From Methylocella silvestris (GTDB lineage Bacteria; Pseudomonadota; Alphaproteobacteria; Rhizobiales; Beijerinckiaceae): 64,000 nucleotides of DNA. The stretch spans positions 496,001 through 560,000 of the forward strand of contig NZ_PDZR01000001.1 of assembly GCF_002891535.1 (NCBI RefSeq), in the 5' to 3' direction. This document shows, in pieces, positions 33,911 to 42,351 of this stretch. Numbering within the stretch: the first letter of the stretch is position 1; every line of letters starts with the position of its first letter. The position numbers and the translations under genes are program-made. The notes under the pieces are model-generated. The model saw nothing but the letters and a program-made list of their open reading frames with translations. It did not search any database and was not told where the DNA came from.

Positions 33911-35509
33911 TCAAGCCGTTCTGAAACGCGCGAGCTCTTTTCCCGTTTTGGCGTCGTGGGCATGCACCGTGCAAACGAGGCACGAATCATAGGACCGGCA
34001 GACATGGCCGATCTCGACGGGATCGCTCGGATCGGCGATCGGCGCGCCGATCAGCGCCTCCTCCATCGGGCCGCGCCCGCCGTCGTCCGACCGTGGACCC
34101 ACGTTCCACGTCGTCGGGGCGATGATCTGATAATTCTTGATCTTGCCCCCTTCGATCTCGATCCAGTGGCAAAGCGCGCCGCGGATCGCTTCCGTCGCGC
34201 CCCAGCCGCGCCCGTCGCGCTCCGTCGGCTTGATATACCAGGGATCGTTCAGTCTGAATTCCTTCAGATAATATTCGGCGCGGCGGTACAGTTTCACGCA
34301 TTCATGCATGCGCGCGAAATGGCGAAGCATCACGCTCGCGCCGCCAAGTTTCTTGTACATATCGAGCACAAGCGGATCGTAATGCTGCCACGACTCGCCA
34401 TGCGGGCCGCCCGCGATCAATTGACGAGCGAGGGGGCCCGCCTCCAATCGGCCCGCCTGCTCATGGCGCACCGCCGTCGACCAGGAATATTTGCCTTCCA
34501 TGTCAACCGTATTCTTGCGGGTCGGGGTGGTTGTGCGGTCGAACGGATGTTTTCCGCTGGGTTCGTCGTACCAGGCGCGCATTGTGTCTTCGCGCGTGAA
34601 GGACTGATCCATCAATTGATGCGCGTCGGTCCTGGAGTCATAGACGCCGCTCTTCATGAACAAGGACGCGTTGCGGCCTTCGATGGTGGGCTTGTTGTAT
34701 TTGTCTTCGTGCGGCAGGTAGCCCCAGCTGACGAAGCGGCCGTGCCCCTGTCCGTATTTGTCGAGGCCAATATCCTCGCTCATGCGCCAGAACATGCCGA
34801 GATCGGAGTTGGCGTGTTCCGGACGCTCGTCGAGCCAAGCCTTGAAATCGTCAAGCGACTTGATCTCCTCGTAACGCTCCAGAGAACAGCCAAGCCATAT
34901 CGGCTCGATCCAATTGCGCCGGAAATGTTCGAGAATGCCCCAGGAGCGGGTCACGTCGGTAAGAGTCGGGGCGCACATCACGCCGCCGGGCACCATATAG
35001 CTCGAATGCGGCCATTGACCGCCAAGCAAGGCGTAGATTTCGACCGGACGACCGGAAATCGTCACGCCGATTTCGTAGTTGGTTCCGGTAAAGGGCGCCC
35101 AGCGCCGGACGGCTTCCTCATAAAATTTCGACTTCGCATAATTCTTGTTGGTGTAGTCGATCATGAAGAGCCCATAGTGGTGTCGCGGCAAGCTCTGTAT
35201 GCTTTCGACCACCTGGCCAAGGTTGCGCGCAAGGATGGCGTTGCGCGGCACGGTCGTTCCCCACGCCGTGTCAAGCGCCCAGGCCGCGCAGGTGAGATGC
35301 GAGGCGCCGCAAATGCCGCAGGCGCGCGGCGTGACGATCAGCCCGGCCTGCGGATCCTTGTTGCGCAGGATGACCTCAAAGCCGCGGAAGAGTTCGGCCT
35401 GGGTCCAGGCGTTGACGACGACGCCGTCCTGAACGTCGACGCGAACGTCGAGGTCGCCTTCGACGCGGCCAACCGGAGAGATATCGAGTGTCTGTACAGC
35501 GGCGGGCAT
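33911..35509 (-). CDS. hhyL: [NiFe] hydrogenase large subunit, group 1h type
   Basis: The 532-residue protein binds the NiFe(CN)2CO site and oxidises H2. The N-terminal cysteine motif is RACGICGASH (Cys64, Cys67, His71). The C-terminal motif is SYDSCLVCTVH (Cys510, Cys513, His516), followed by a 16-residue extension removed on maturation. DSC replaces the common DPC. The long YDSRTDAHQLMDQSF region and LAAGGP-like IAGGPHGESW are in place. Neighbours (NHL, TPR, NifU-Rieske) and the signal-less small subunit support group 1h, formerly group 5, the high-affinity type linked to use of atmospheric H2. ATG 35509 is chosen; TTG 35530 has no ribosome-binding site. Confidence 0.93.
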   Translation of the reverse strand: MPAAVQTLDISPVGRVEGDLDVRVDVQDGVVVNAWTQAELFRGFEVILRNKDPQAGLIVTPRACGICGASHLTCAAWALDTAWGTTVPRNAILARNLGQVVESIQSLPRHHYGLFMIDYTNKNYAKSKFYEEAVRRWAPFTGTNYEIGVTISGRPVEIYALLGGQWPHSSYMVPGGVMCAPTLTDVTRSWGILEHFRRNWIEPIWLGCSLERYEEIKSLDDFKAWLDERPEHANSDLGMFWRMSEDIGLDKYGQGHGRFVSWGYLPHEDKYNKPTIEGRNASLFMKSGVYDSRTDAHQLMDQSFTREDTMRAWYDEPSGKHPFDRTTTPTRKNTVDMEGKYSWSTAVRHEQAGRLEAGPLARQLIAGGPHGESWQHYDPLVLDMYKKLGGASVMLRHFARMHECVKLYRRAEYYLKEFRLNDPWYIKPTERDGRGWGATEAIRGALCHWIEIEGGKIKNYQIIAPTTWNVGPRSDDGGRGPMEEALIGAPIADPSDPVEIGHVCRSYDSCLVCTVHAHDAKTGKELARFRTA

Positions 35510-35569
35510 GGCCTCATGACCTTTCTGCAATGAGTTTGGTTCGCGACGGCGATGATCTTGGTGGCGGGC

Positions 35570-36532
35570 TCAGACGACGAAGATGTCTTCCTCGGCCCAA
35601 CGCGGCGAGGCGGCCTTGGCGGCTGCGGTCAGCTTGACATAGCCGGTCTTGTCGACGCCGCTCGGCATGTCCTTTGGCACGCCCATCACCGTCTGCGTCT
35701 TGAACACAGTGCCAGGCGCGAGTTCGAAGAAGGGGAACTCGGGCTCTGTGCAGCCAAGGCACGGCATGCCGGCGCGGGTTTTCGATGATTGCCGGTTCCA
35801 CAGGATGCGGTTGCACGGCGAATGAGTCATCGGCCCGCGGCAGCCGAGATCGTAGAAGAGGCAACCCTTGCGCTGGCCGAATTCGGTCGCCGACACCTTG
35901 TAGGCGAAATGCATGTTGCGCGTGCAGCCGGTCTGGGTGAACGAGGTAAAGAAGGTCTTGGGACGCTGAAATTCGTCGAGCGTCAGGTCGCCGCCGCGGC
36001 CGGTGGCGACCGCGACGACGATCTGCGTGATCCAGTCGGGATGCGCGGGGCAACCGGGGATGTTGATAACGGGCAGGCCGGCCTTGGACTTGTAGTCCTT
36101 GCCGAGAAAACCGCCATGGGCGCGCTTGAGAAACTGGAGTCCCTGGCTCTCCGACGGATTGGGCGCTGTCGCCGGAATGCCGCCCCATGTCGCGCAATCG
36201 CCGATCGCGACGGTAAAGCTCGCGACCTTGGCGAGGTCGGCGACCCAGTCCTTCATGGGCCGGCCGGCAAAACGGTTCCATTCGCCGGTCCCGTCCGGCG
36301 CGTTGACGACGGTCCCTTCAAATACAAAAATGTCGAGCGCTATTTCGCCCGACGTAAGCGCCCGCAGGAGTTTCTTCAGATTGTCGCCGAGCTCCATGCC
36401 GAGGGAAGGGTGCCACAGGACGTTGACGCCGAAATCCGTGACGAGGTCGCAGGCGCTTGGCTCCTCTGCGTTCAGGAACGACATCGTGTTGCCGGAACAG
36501 GCTCCGCCCTGGAGCCACAACAGATTGGCCAT
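35570..36532 (-). CDS. hhyS: [NiFe] hydrogenase small subunit, group 1h type
   Basis: The 320-residue FeS subunit has no Tat signal and no C-terminal membrane helix, unlike ordinary uptake hydrogenases. The N-terminus LLWLQGGACSGNTMSFLNA has one Cys where classical enzymes have C-x2-C. In group 1h enzymes an Asp completes the proximal 4Fe4S site. Other cluster ligands lie in IGDCATWGG, NIPGCPAHPDW, GCTRN, KGCLFYDLGCRGPMTHSPCN and MPCLGCTEPEFP. GGGAGGAGGA precedes the ATG. A sigma-54 promoter lies about 60 bp upstream. Confidence 0.94.
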   Translation of the reverse strand: MANLLWLQGGACSGNTMSFLNAEEPSACDLVTDFGVNVLWHPSLGMELGDNLKKLLRALTSGEIALDIFVFEGTVVNAPDGTGEWNRFAGRPMKDWVADLAKVASFTVAIGDCATWGGIPATAPNPSESQGLQFLKRAHGGFLGKDYKSKAGLPVINIPGCPAHPDWITQIVVAVATGRGGDLTLDEFQRPKTFFTSFTQTGCTRNMHFAYKVSATEFGQRKGCLFYDLGCRGPMTHSPCNRILWNRQSSKTRAGMPCLGCTEPEFPFFELAPGTVFKTQTVMGVPKDMPSGVDKTGYVKLTAAAKAASPRWAEEDIFVV

Positions 36533-36593
36533 GAAGTCCTCCTCCCGATGGGCGCCGCAATTCTTGTGTGCGGCGCGCTTTGGAAGCCAGGAC

Positions 36594-36608
36594 GCAATCG
36601 TGGCGCCA
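36594..36608 (-). promoter_or_regulatory. sigma-54 promoter of the hydrogenase structural operon
   Basis: On the minus strand TGGCGC-N5-TTGC matches the -24/-12 consensus with the correct GG-GC spacing. Transcription would start about 12 bases downstream (near 36582), leaving a ~50-base leader before hhyS. The activator encoded at 37012-38460 is the natural candidate. Confidence 0.78.
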
Positions 36609-36759
36609 TCTTCTGATGACAGGAAACTTCTATTGTTTTACAATGATTTGCTCAAATGTGGAGATGCTGCGCCGCAATATTACTGTCGCGTCTTTGCGTA
36701 TACTTTGTATGCAGGTGAAAAGAAAGTTTCGGGCTCGATTTGGCTGGCCTGTTGCGCGC

Positions 36760-37002
36760 CTAGCCGTGGCGATTTCCGCATGCCGGGCAAGTCACTTCGA
36801 GAAGATAGCCGTACCAGACGCCGCGGCAGCGGCTGCACCAATGGCCGGTCGCCTGTTGCTCCGGAACGCCGAGGATCTTCGCCATCGCGCCGAGGCCGAG
36901 AAATTTCGTCGGCTTGCCGGCGCCCGATGGCGATGTGCGCGACTGCGGGAAACGGAGCACGCTTGCGTCGGGGGTCGCCTTGGATTCGTCGCCGTCGCGC
37001 AT
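36760..37002 (-). CDS. small zinc-ribbon protein beside the hydrogenase regulator
   Basis: The 80-residue protein has a polar N-terminus and a C-terminal zinc-ribbon-like pair, HWCSRCRGVWYG and VTCPACGNRHG (two C-x2-C motifs about 14 residues apart). Its start lies nine bases after the regulator stop, suggesting coupled translation. Function is unknown; possibilities are a metal-responsive partner of the regulator or a rubredoxin-like protein. Confidence 0.68.
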   Translation of the reverse strand: MRDGDESKATPDASVLRFPQSRTSPSGAGKPTKFLGLGAMAKILGVPEQQATGHWCSRCRGVWYGYLLEVTCPACGNRHG

Positions 37003-37011
37003 CGCTTCAAC

Positions 37012-38460
37012 TCAACCGCTTGGAACAAGATTGTACCGCTTGATCTTATTGGCGAGGCCGACCCGAGACAAGCCGAGCTCGGTCGCGGCGCGGCTCTGGT
37101 TCCAGTGGTTGCGGGCGAGCGCGCGGCCGACGATCTGTTTCTCCAGGCTTTCGACCTGGTCCTTGAGCGTCACGCCCTCGGGCTGGAAGCCGCCGGCGGC
37201 GCCTGGCCGCTCACGCGGAGCCGCGGCCAGCAAGGCCGGCGACATGTTTCGGGTGGTGAGATATTCGCCGTCCCGGGCCAGCGCCACCATGCGCCGAATC
37301 TCGTTTTCCAGTTCGCGCACATTGCCGGGAAACTCGCCATTGCTTAATTTGTCGATGACGCTGGCGCTGACGCCGAGGATTTTCCGGCCGAGCGCGTCGG
37401 CGTGTTTGGCGGCGAAAAACTCGGCGAGCGGCGCAATGTCGATTGGCCTTGCGCGCAGAGGCGGAACTTCGAACTCGAAGCCCTTCAGCCGGAAATAAAG
37501 ATCCTGGCGGAATTCGCGGCGCTCGACCAGCGCCTTGAGCGGCCGGTTCGAGGCCGCAATGATGCGGACGTCGCAATGGAGCACCTTGTCGGAGCCGAGC
37601 GGCTTCACCTCTCCCTCCTGCAGGAACCGCAGCAGGCTGACCTGGAACGAGGGCGAGACCTCCGAAATCTCGTCGAGAAACACCGTGCCGCCATCGGCAG
37701 CCCGGAACAGGCCGAGCCGATCGGAAATAGCGCCGGTGAAAGCCCCGCGCTTATGCCCGAACAATTCCGATTGCAGCAGTTCATCCGGCATGCCGCCGCA
37801 ATTTTGCACCAGAAGCGGGCTCGCGCGGCGCAGTGAATTATAGTGGATTGCGCGCGCCAGCAATTCTTTTCCCGTGCCTGTCTCGCCCTGGATGAGGATG
37901 GGCAATTCGGTTCGCGCCGCTTGTCGCGCCAGATCACACATCTCGGCCATTTGTTCGCTGACATAGACGAGCTTCTCGAAGCGCTGGCTTTCCGGCCGGA
38001 ACAAAGCGGTCTTGCGCTCGGCGAACATCAATGCGCCGCCCGATATCTTGAACTCGCGCGACAGAATGCGGTGGCGGCGGGCGAGTTCGCGAGTCTCGAG
38101 CGCGCGCTCGACGACGAGGCCAAGCTGCGCGGCGTCGAGCGGCTTCAGCAGGAACTGAAAGATCGCCGCCTTCGCCAGCGCCTGCTCCGAAATCGATCCC
38201 GATTTCGGCGTTACGTAGACGCGGATGATGTCGGGGTGGGAGACGCGCAGGCCGGTGAGGAAATCGAGGCCGCCGCTTTCGTTGTCATTATCCTCGGCGA
38301 TGGCGAGATCGACGTGAATCGAGGACAGCGTCGTCAACGCTTCCGCGGGCGAGCCGGCGAGCACGACGCGATAGGCATAGCGCTCGCAGAGCACCTCGAG
38401 CGAGGACGCCCAGTCGCCGCCGGGCCGCGAAATGATGACGACTGTGCCGGGCTCATCCAT
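37012..38460 (-). CDS. HoxA-like sigma-54-dependent response regulator
   Basis: The 482-residue protein has a degenerate receiver domain (~1-120), a sigma-54 AAA+ domain (~160-390) and a C-terminal Fis-type HTH (HWNQSRAATELGLSRVGLANKIKRYN). The AAA+ part has Walker A GETGTGKE, an intact GAFTGA and Walker B GGTVFLDEIS. In the receiver, the position of the phosphorylated Asp reads AEDNDNES (Glu56 aligns with it) and the acidic pair of strand 1 is absent. It resembles HoxA/HupR regulators of uptake hydrogenases. It very likely activates the sigma-54 promoter at 36594-36608. GGAAGG lies nine bases before the ATG. Confidence 0.88.
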   Translation of the reverse strand: MDEPGTVVIISRPGGDWASSLEVLCERYAYRVVLAGSPAEALTTLSSIHVDLAIAEDNDNESGGLDFLTGLRVSHPDIIRVYVTPKSGSISEQALAKAAIFQFLLKPLDAAQLGLVVERALETRELARRHRILSREFKISGGALMFAERKTALFRPESQRFEKLVYVSEQMAEMCDLARQAARTELPILIQGETGTGKELLARAIHYNSLRRASPLLVQNCGGMPDELLQSELFGHKRGAFTGAISDRLGLFRAADGGTVFLDEISEVSPSFQVSLLRFLQEGEVKPLGSDKVLHCDVRIIAASNRPLKALVERREFRQDLYFRLKGFEFEVPPLRARPIDIAPLAEFFAAKHADALGRKILGVSASVIDKLSNGEFPGNVRELENEIRRMVALARDGEYLTTRNMSPALLAAAPRERPGAAGGFQPEGVTLKDQVESLEKQIVGRALARNHWNQSRAATELGLSRVGLANKIKRYNLVPSG

Positions 38461-38478
38461 GCAATGGCGCCTTCCAGT

Positions 38479-38497
38479 TTGCTTACTTGGTTAGCAA
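38479..38497. promoter_or_regulatory. candidate operator upstream of the hydrogenase regulator
   Basis: TTGCTTACTTGGTTAGCAA is an imperfect 19-bp dyad (TTGCT/AGCAA arms) about 20-40 bp before the regulator start. It could bind the regulator itself or a repressor. Assignment rests only on symmetry and position. Confidence 0.45.
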
Positions 38498-38528
38498 GAT
38501 GCGGGAGCCACTTCAATCGGGCAGGCGC

Positions 38529-40040
38529 CTATGCGTCGCGTTTCGCGCCATTTCCGGCCGCGCGCAGCGCGACGTCGGCGTCCCAATCGGCGACGACAAG
38601 GACGGCGTCAAGGTCAAGCGCCGCGCCGATCGTCTCGGCGGCATCCCTGCGGTCGCCTGTGAGCATGACGATCCGCCTGACGCCGCCGGCGCGAAGGGCG
38701 GCGATCGCCCGCGGCGCCTCCGGCCGCAACTCATCCGCCAGCAGCAAAGCTGCAACGACTTGCCCATCCACGGCGATAAAAACGCTGAGGGCGGAGCGCC
38801 AGGAGGCGCGCCGCAGCGCGCGCGCCGCCCAATCCCCCGGCCGGCCTCCGCCGGACACGAGCGAATAGGAGCCGGCGCAGATCGTTCGCCCCTCGATCAC
38901 GCCTTGAAGTCCCGATCCCATGGTCTCGCGGACGGATGTGGGGATTTGCAAGGCCAGGCCCTTTTCCAGCGCCGCCGCGACGATGGCGGCGGCGACGACA
39001 TGGTGCGAGGCCTGTTCGAGAGAGGCTGCAAGGCGTAGCGCTTCATCGGCGTTTGCGCCCGGAGCCGCTTCGATCGAAACCAGCCGCGCGCCGCCGACCG
39101 TCAAGGTGCCGGTCTTGTCGAACATGACGGTATGAGCGCGCGCCAGCGCCTCCAGCGGGCCGCCGCCCTTGATCAGAATGCCGCGGCGCGCCGCGCGAGA
39201 GGTTCCGGCGATGAAGGCGACGGGCGCGGCGAGAATCAAAGGGCAGGGCGTCGCCGCGACGAGGACGGCAAGCGCGCGGATGGGATCGTGCGAAAAGCCC
39301 CAGGCGGCGCCCGCCAGCGCGAGCGCAGCAGGCAAAAGAAGCAGGGCGAAGCGATCCGCGACCCGGATGAAGGGCGCTTTGGCGGTTTGCGCCGCCGTGA
39401 CGAGACCGATGATGGCGGCGTATGCGCTTGCGCCCGCCGTCGCCGAGGCCTCCATCTCAAAAGTCTCTCCGGCGTTGACCGTGCCGCTGCGCGCCGCTTC
39501 GCCGGCGTGGCGCAAAACGGGCATCGGCTCGCCCGTCAGCGCTGATTCGTCGATCGATACGCTTTCGCTCATGATCAAGCCGTCGACCGGGACGATCTCG
39601 CCGGCGCGCACAAGCAGCCGGTCTCCAATCGCGACCTCATCAATCGGCGCGTCCGCGACGGCGTCCGCCACGCGGCGATGGGCGATGCGCGGCGCGCGGT
39701 CGACCAGCGATTTCAACTCCCGCTCGGCGCGCCCGACCGCGAAATCCTCCAACACGCTGCCGCCGGCATACATGACCGCGACGACCGCCGCGGCCAGCGG
39801 CTCGCCGAGCGCGAGCGCCGCCGTCATGGAGATGAATGCAACCGAATCGACCCCGGCGCGGCCGGCGCGCAAGTCCCGAACAATCGAGACGGCGAGACTG
39901 GCCGCCACCGGAATTGCGCCGGCCGCCCAAATCCAGTGCGCGAGCCCGCCCCGGTCGAGGAAGGCGGCGGCAAGGCCTCCGGCCAATCCGAGCAAGGCGA
40001 CCCCGATCAGAGCGCGCCGGGCCAGCCGTTCATTGAACAT
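38529..40040 (-). pseudogene. heavy-metal P-type ATPase, 3'-truncated
   Basis: The 503-residue frame has the P1B-ATPase core: SALTGEPMPV (actuator-domain region), ATPCPLILAAPVA (CPx helix), DKTGTLTVGGARLV (phosphorylation site) and EQASHHVVAAAIV (HP locus). It stops soon after MLTGDRRDAA. The hinge motif GDGxND and the last two membrane helices are missing; comparable enzymes are roughly 120 residues longer. No continuation exists in other frames, because the hydrogenase regulator starts 68 bases further on. It is probably non-functional and marks the edge of the inserted hydrogenase island. ATG 40040 follows AAGGAG. Confidence 0.75.
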
Positions 40041-40242
40041 GCCAGACTCCTTGCCGCGCCGAAAAAACGGCAGCCTGTCCCAGCAAAACAACGCTATTTG
40101 AAACTTGTCGTTGAGCTTGCGCAATGCGGGCCGGTCCGGCGACGAAGATGAGCCGAGACTTCAACGGCAGCTTTTGTCGGCGGGCGCCGGAGCCTCAGGT
40201 CCCGCTTTGCAAAACACCGGCTTTTCGCGCAAAACTCGGATC

Positions 40243-40830
40243 ATGTCCTTGAAAATTCTGCTCATCGACACCGATTCCGAGCGGGCGGAGGCTTTGGAGC
40301 GGAAATTCTCCGAAGCGGGCTTCGTCGATGTCGCGCGGGCGCCGAGCGGGGGCGACTTGATTGCGGCGGTCGAGCGATTGTCGCCCGATCTCATCATTAT
40401 CGACATGGCCTTGCCGGACCGCGACGCCCTTGAGGATCTTCGCCATCTCTCCGCCAATGCACCGCGTCCGATCGTCATGTTTTCCGATGAGGACGATCCG
40501 GCGTTTGTCGGCGAGGCGATCGCGGCGGGGGTTTGCTCCTACAATCTGTCCGGCGTCGCAAACCGGGAGGTGAAGCCAATTGTCGCGTCGGCGATCGCCC
40601 TGTTCCAGCGCTACCGGCATGTCGAAAGCGAACTTGCCGCCGCCAAAGCGCAACTTGACGAGCGCCGGCTCATCGAACGGGCCAAGGCGGCGCTGATGCG
40701 AGATCGGAAGATGACCGAGCCCGAGGCCTATCGCTGGCTGCAACGCAAGGCGATGAACGAGAACAGCAAATTGTTTCTGGTCGCCGCCGCGTTCGTAAAG
40801 AAGGAAGAAGCCGATGCGCGCCGCAAATGA
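40243..40830 (+). CDS. nasT: ANTAR-domain antiterminator, nitrate-responsive NasT
   Basis: The 195-residue protein has a receiver domain (LLIDTDSERAEAL, DLIIIDMALPDRDAL) and a C-terminal ANTAR RNA-binding domain (IERAKAALMRDRKMTEPEAYRWLQRKAMNENSKL). NasT prevents early transcription termination in the leader of nitrate-assimilation operons when released from the sensor NasS. The gene is followed 27 bases later by that sensor, then by the nitrate-assimilation genes. ATG 40243 begins at the receiver fold. Confidence 0.92.
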   Translation: MSLKILLIDTDSERAEALERKFSEAGFVDVARAPSGGDLIAAVERLSPDLIIIDMALPDRDALEDLRHLSANAPRPIVMFSDEDDPAFVGEAIAAGVCSYNLSGVANREVKPIVASAIALFQRYRHVESELAAAKAQLDERRLIERAKAALMRDRKMTEPEAYRWLQRKAMNENSKLFLVAAAFVKKEEADARRK

Positions 40831-40857
40831 CCTGTCTGCGGCGTGGAGTTCCATTCA

Positions 40858-42054
40858 ATGAGCCGGAGCGCGACAGATGCTGCGCCGATGGCTGCGCGCG
40901 GCGCCGGCCCGGCGCGGATGCGGATCGGCTTTCTGCAACTGACCGACGCCGCGCCGCTGATCGTCGCGCAGGAGTTCGGCTATTTCGCCGAAGAGGGCAT
41001 TGACGCTGAACTCGCGCCCGAGCCGTCCTGGGCGAATATTGCCGACAAGCTGGCTTATGGATTTCTTGACGCCGCGGTGATCGTGCCGCCGCTGGCCTTC
41101 GCCGTCGAACTCGGGCTTCGGGGCGTCCCGCAGCCTCTGATCGTTCCCAACGCGATCAGCCTCGGCGGCAATACGATTACGCTCGCGGGGGATGTGGCCG
41201 CGGCGGTTCGCGCCATCATCAGGCGTGATCGCCGATCGACGGCTGATGCGCTTGCCGTCTGGCTGCGCGCGCAGAGCGCGCCGGCGCCGCCCTTCGGCGT
41301 GGTGCACGCCTATTCGACGCATAATCTCCTGATGCGCTATTGGCTGGCGACGGCCGGCGTTGATATCGGGCGCGAGGCGAGCCTCGCCGTCGTGCCGCCG
41401 GCGCTTGCCGTCGAGGCCTTGCGGTCGCGCCAGATTGTGGGCTTTTGCGCCGGCGCGCCGTGGGGCGAAATCGCGGCGCGCGCGGGGGTTGGCGTCACCA
41501 TCGCGACGTCACGGGATATTTGGCAAAACGCGCCGGAGAAGGCCTTCGCCATCCGCGAGCGCTGGATCGATCAGCGCCCCGATGCTTTGGGCGGAGCCAT
41601 CCGCGCGCTGGTCCGTGCGGCGCAATTCTGCGACGCGCCGGAAAACGCATCCTATACGGCCTCGCTTCTGTCCCGGCGGAAATATCTGAATGTCGACAGT
41701 CATGCGATTTTGCCCTCGCTGCCCGGCGGCGGCATCGCGCGGGACAATCTGTCGAGTTTCTATGGCAATGCCGCGACCTTTCCCTGGCGGTCGCATGCGT
41801 TGTGGTTTCTGCGCGAGATGACGCGCTGGGGATTGATCGAGACCGGCCTCGATCTTCCGGCGTTGGCCGCGCGGGTTTATCGCCCCGATCTTTACAGATC
41901 CGCCGTGAAGCCGCTTGAAATTCCGACGCCGCTTGTCGACGCCAAGGAGGAAGGCGCCCACGCCGCCCCTTGGTTGCTGGACGCTGCTCCCGCGCCGATT
42001 GCGATGAGCGCCGATCTTTTTTGCGATGGGGCCATATTCGATCCGGCGCCCTGA
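40858..42054 (+). CDS. nasS: nitrate sensor NasS (NrtA-like, cytoplasmic)
   Basis: The 398-residue protein resembles the periplasmic nitrate-binding proteins NrtA/CmpA: RIGFLQLTDAAPLIVAQEFGYFAEEGID, FLDAAVIVPPLAFAVELGLRG and AYSTHNLLMRYWLA. It has no signal peptide, as expected for the cytoplasmic sensor NasS that holds NasT inactive until nitrate binds. ATG 40858 is preceded by TGGAG. It directly follows nasT, the known arrangement. Confidence 0.91.
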   Translation: MSRSATDAAPMAARGAGPARMRIGFLQLTDAAPLIVAQEFGYFAEEGIDAELAPEPSWANIADKLAYGFLDAAVIVPPLAFAVELGLRGVPQPLIVPNAISLGGNTITLAGDVAAAVRAIIRRDRRSTADALAVWLRAQSAPAPPFGVVHAYSTHNLLMRYWLATAGVDIGREASLAVVPPALAVEALRSRQIVGFCAGAPWGEIAARAGVGVTIATSRDIWQNAPEKAFAIRERWIDQRPDALGGAIRALVRAAQFCDAPENASYTASLLSRRKYLNVDSHAILPSLPGGGIARDNLSSFYGNAATFPWRSHALWFLREMTRWGLIETGLDLPALAARVYRPDLYRSAVKPLEIPTPLVDAKEEGAHAAPWLLDAAPAPIAMSADLFCDGAIFDPAP

Positions 42055-42351
42055 TTGACGCTGTGCGCGCAATTTTTGACCAGATGGTGCGGCGCCATTA
42101 AGCAGTCACAGCGTCCGCGTCATGCCGCATATGGATTTATCACTCATCTGTAGCGGCTCCGCGCCGGTTGGCCTCCGAGTTGCATGGTATGTTAGCCACG
42201 CCTGTTCTGCGCGGTTGAGAATCGTCCAAAGAGGGGCGCGTTTTCATAGCGGGCGAAATTCTCGTCCTCGAATATTTTCGCGGGCCAACGGCGGTTCGTT
42301 CCGGATGATGTCCGGCAGCGCTTTGGCGCGGCAGCAACGAGCGAACTCCCA
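42055..42351 (+). other. leader/intergenic region before the siroheme methyltransferase gene
   Basis: These 297 bases hold no gene. A small stem CCGGA/TCCGG (42301-42315) and other weak dyads occur. This is the first possible place for a NasT-responsive leader, but the paired six-base-loop hairpins typical of ANTAR targets and a terminator with a T-tract were not clearly seen. Confidence 0.4.

Noticed and set aside
33887-35533. 548-codon plus-strand frame opposite the hydrogenase large subunit
   Set aside because: Exactly covers a gene with both NiFe cysteine motifs on the other strand; no domain of its own.
42301-42315. Stem CCGGA/TCCGG as a NasT (ANTAR) target hairpin
   Set aside because: The loop is five bases and a second properly spaced hairpin is absent, so it does not fit the known target.
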